Origin: an uncultured Alphaproteobacteria bacterium
Lineage (GTDB): Bacteria > Pseudomonadota > Alphaproteobacteria > Caulobacterales > Aquidulcibacteraceae
DNA length: 64,000 bases
Assembly: GCA_902826245.1 (NCBI GenBank)
Contig: CADEEA010000005.1
Location: 21,284 to 85,283, forward strand
Direction: 5' to 3'
The first letter of the stretch is position 1, and the number at the start of each line of letters is the position of its first letter. A program made the position numbers and the translations under genes. Of the stretch, positions 62,633-64,000 are shown piece after piece. The notes under the pieces are model-generated. The model was not told the origin of the DNA, did no database searches, and saw only the letters and a list, made by a program, of their open reading frames with translations.

Positions 62633-62684
62633 TGATATACGATATATCACATCGACTGTCAATATACGAATATCGTTTTTCGAT
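62633..62684. promoter_or_regulatory. Operator-like palindromes in an AT-rich divergent promoter region
   Basis: Site A: TGATATA-CGA-TATATCA (62633-62649), a perfect 7-3-7 dyad. Site B: ATCG-TTTTT-CGAT (62672-62684), whose reverse complement ATCGAAAAACGAT differs at one base from the motif in the sppA promoter region. They lie between the divergent small-secreted-protein and DUF1289 genes, in the most AT-rich patch of this end of the window. Confidence 0.5.
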
Positions 62685-62722
62685 GCTTTTCGAAGTCTGG
62701 TTGCAAGGGCTAGGCTGTCGGC

Positions 62723-62905
62723 GTGGAGACCATCCTCAGCCCCTGCCAAAAGATCTGCGCCGTCGACGGCCAAACCGGGCTGTGCGTCGGCTGCGGGCGC
62801 ACGCTCAGGGAGATCGCCGCTTGGAGCAGACTCGATGACAGCGAGAGACGCGCCGTGATGACTGAACTGCCGGCGCGGCTTGCCAAGACGCAGGCAAGGT
62901 CATGA
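62723..62905 (+). CDS. DUF1289 family protein
   Basis: A 60-residue protein starting at GTG, with the DUF1289 Cys pattern: [26 protein letters not shown] has Cys at four positions that suit a small zinc or Fe-S site. These proteins are widespread in proteobacteria without assigned function. Overlaps the next gene by 4 bp (ATGA). Confidence 0.88.
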   Translation: METILSPCQKICAVDGQTGLCVGCGRTLREIAAWSRLDDSERRAVMTELPARLAKTQARS

Positions 62906-63156
62906 ATCGCACCACCGGCCTAATGGTTACTGGAGCGCTGCTGCTTCTGGGCGGGATCGGCTATTTCCGGCCCGACCTTTTTCCTGGGCTCGACGTACCC
63001 CGCCTGGCCTGGCTGCTGATGGCGTTGTTGTTGCTCTCAGGCGCCGCCTGGGGTTTTTGGCGCTTTCGATATGATGGCGGGCGCACCCTGAGCGGAATAA
63101 TCTTCTGGGCGATCGCGCTGGTCGTTGTCGCGCTCGCCTATCAGCTGCTCAACTGA
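62902..63156 (+). CDS. Small three-helix membrane protein
   Basis: An 84-residue, almost wholly hydrophobic protein with three helices ([61 protein letters not shown]) and an Arg-rich turn. Translationally coupled to the DUF1289 gene. Function unknown. Its 3' end overlaps the convergent dusA gene by 16 bp. Confidence 0.75.
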   Translation: MNRTTGLMVTGALLLLGGIGYFRPDLFPGLDVPRLAWLLMALLLLSGAAWGFWRFRYDGGRTLSGIIFWAIALVVVALAYQLLN

Positions 63157-64000
63157 GCATCCAGAATAGGCGCGCCGCGCGCCACATGCGAAAGCGCAGC
63201 ACGCAACACCTCAATGCCAGCGCCGCTTTTGACTGCACCCTCCGACAAAGTCCGCCGCCAAGCGCGCCCGCCCGGAACGCCGTTGAACAGACCGAGCATG
63301 TGTCGGGTGATGGCGTGCAGCGGCGTCCCCTGCGCGAGCGCACGTTCGATGTAACCGATTGTGTTCTCAACGGCATCCTCGCGGCTCGCCGATGGCGCCG
63401 ACGCGCCATAGATGCGCGGATCAACGCCCAGCAACAGAGCTGGGTTCTGATACGCTGCGCGCCCGAGCATGATCCCGTCGAGTTCGCCCTGCTCGGAAAG
63501 CGCGTGATCGAGATCGCGCAAACCGCCGTTCAGCACGACACACAGGTCCGGTTGCGTCCGCTTCAATTCCCGCACCAAATCATAATCAAGCGGCGGCACG
63601 TCGCGATTTTCCTTGGGCGACAGCCCCGAAAGCCAAGCCTTACGCGCATGCACGATGAAAATCGTGCACCCGGCGCGCGCGCAAGCGTCGACCAGCGCGA
63701 ACAACGCCTCGCGCGGCTCCTGGTCATCGACCCCGATGCGGCACTTGATGGTCACCGGAATCTCCGGCGCGCCCTCTTGCGCGGCGCTCCAGAGTCGCGC
63801 GACCAGTTCCGGCTCACGCATCAGGCATGCGCCGAAGCGGCCTGACTGAACACGGTCGGACGGGCACCCGATATTGAGATTGATTTCATCATAGTCAAAT
63901 GCCGCGCCGGTGCGCGCCGCCAACTTCATTTTCGCCGGGTCGCTACCGCCGATTTGAAGGGCGAGCGGATGCTCGATGTCGGAATGGCCCAAGAGCCGCT
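63141..64000 (-). CDS. dusA: tRNA-dihydrouridine synthase A, C-terminal ~285 residues (5' end beyond window)
   Basis: A flavin-dependent enzyme reducing uridine in the tRNA D-arm. The frame is open through the right window edge; the visible start RLLGHSDIEHPLALQIGG is mid-protein, so some 45-55 N-terminal residues (FMN-binding TIM-barrel start) are outside. The catalytic Cys is in NLNIGCPSDRVQSGRFGACLM; VTIKCRIGVDD, VHARKAWLSGLSPKENR and VVLNGGLRDL follow, ending with the helical RNA-binding domain. A DusA-type reading is based on the GLSPKENR segment. Confidence 0.93.
   Translation of the reverse strand, partial: RLLGHSDIEHPLALQIGGSDPAKMKLAARTGAAFDYDEINLNIGCPSDRVQSGRFGACLMREPELVARLWSAAQEGAPEIPVTIKCRIGVDDQEPREALFALVDACARAGCTIFIVHARKAWLSGLSPKENRDVPPLDYDLVRELKRTQPDLCVVLNGGLRDLDHALSEQGELDGIMLGRAAYQNPALLLGVDPRIYGASAPSASREDAVENTIGYIERALAQGTPLHAITRHMLGLFNGVPGGRAWRRTLSEGAVKSGAGIEVLRAALSHVARGAPILDAQLSS

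Overview
The window is a GC-rich, densely packed alphaproteobacterial chromosome segment. The adjacent divK and pleD genes, a perfect CtrA-type site (TTAA-N7-TTAA) between the ROK-kinase gene and divK, an hdaA gene and FixLJ/FixK regulation point to the Caulobacterales/Hyphomonadaceae side of the class. That placement is inference from gene content, not from a phylogeny. Most genes are short-spaced or overlap by ATGA/TGATG junctions, and no prophage or insertion sequence is visible.

Layout. 1-3.7 kb: end of a secreted serine protease, then a peptide ABC transporter (oppB-oppC-oppA, no ATPase genes in view). 3.8-8.8 kb: small enzymes (rhodanese-like, ATP-grasp-like, two-domain peroxiredoxin-like/2OG-Fe(II) oxygenase, MBL hydrolase, DUF1499, VOC). 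8.8-16 kb: a CoA-thioester catabolic cluster (AMP-dependent ligase, MarR regulator, enoyl-CoA hydratase, acyl-CoA dehydrogenase, RidA, and a fused monooxygenase/old-yellow-enzyme reductase of the 2-aminobenzoyl-CoA/salicylyl-CoA type). 16-29 kb: tRNA-Leu(GAG), dinB, ROK kinase, divK-pleD, map, radC, sppA, an ArsR/SRPBCC pair, rnd and a TonB-dependent receptor. 29-36.3 kb: ppx, ppk, hdaA, a DUF2066 gene and purM. 36.3-36.8 kb: a gene-free stretch with a three-way hairpin element and a structured, terminator-ended candidate RNA. 36.8-43.4 kb: GST, nucleoside transporter, a large membrane protein, and ogt with an Ada-AlkA fusion. 43.4-48.7 kb: molybdenum cofactor genes (moaA, moaD, moaE, moaB, moaC, moeA, divergent mobA) with a TSUP permease embedded. 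48.7-57.7 kb: NAD-dependent formate dehydrogenase (fdsG-fdsB-fdsA-fdhD-fdsD) behind a FixK-like regulator, divergent from fixL-fixJ. 57.7-62 kb: two acyl-CoA dehydrogenase genes with a retron between them. 62-64 kb: small secreted and membrane proteins and a truncated dusA.

How the parts work together. The Moco genes make and mature the cofactor that FdsA needs (FdhD sulfurates it, MobA adds GMP), so about 14 kb is devoted to formate oxidation, and the neighbouring heme-PAS FixL, FixJ and FixK suggest oxygen control of it. The ppk/ppx/hdaA/purM block and divK/pleD are housekeeping and cell-cycle functions.

The standout accessory system is the retron at 58.9-60.7 kb. A single gene fuses a retron reverse transcriptase to a TIR effector. 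It is preceded by a compact ~109-nt msr-msd candidate bounded by a perfect 14-bp inverted repeat. The a2 arm of that repeat contains the Shine-Dalgarno and start codon of the RT gene, and a TTGACA promoter is placed to start transcription at a1. Together these look like a complete one-gene anti-phage defence unit with possible built-in translational control. Secondary items are the structured RNA candidate at 36.46-36.78 kb and a 13-bp motif (ATCGAWAAAYGAT) shared by two distant divergent promoter regions.
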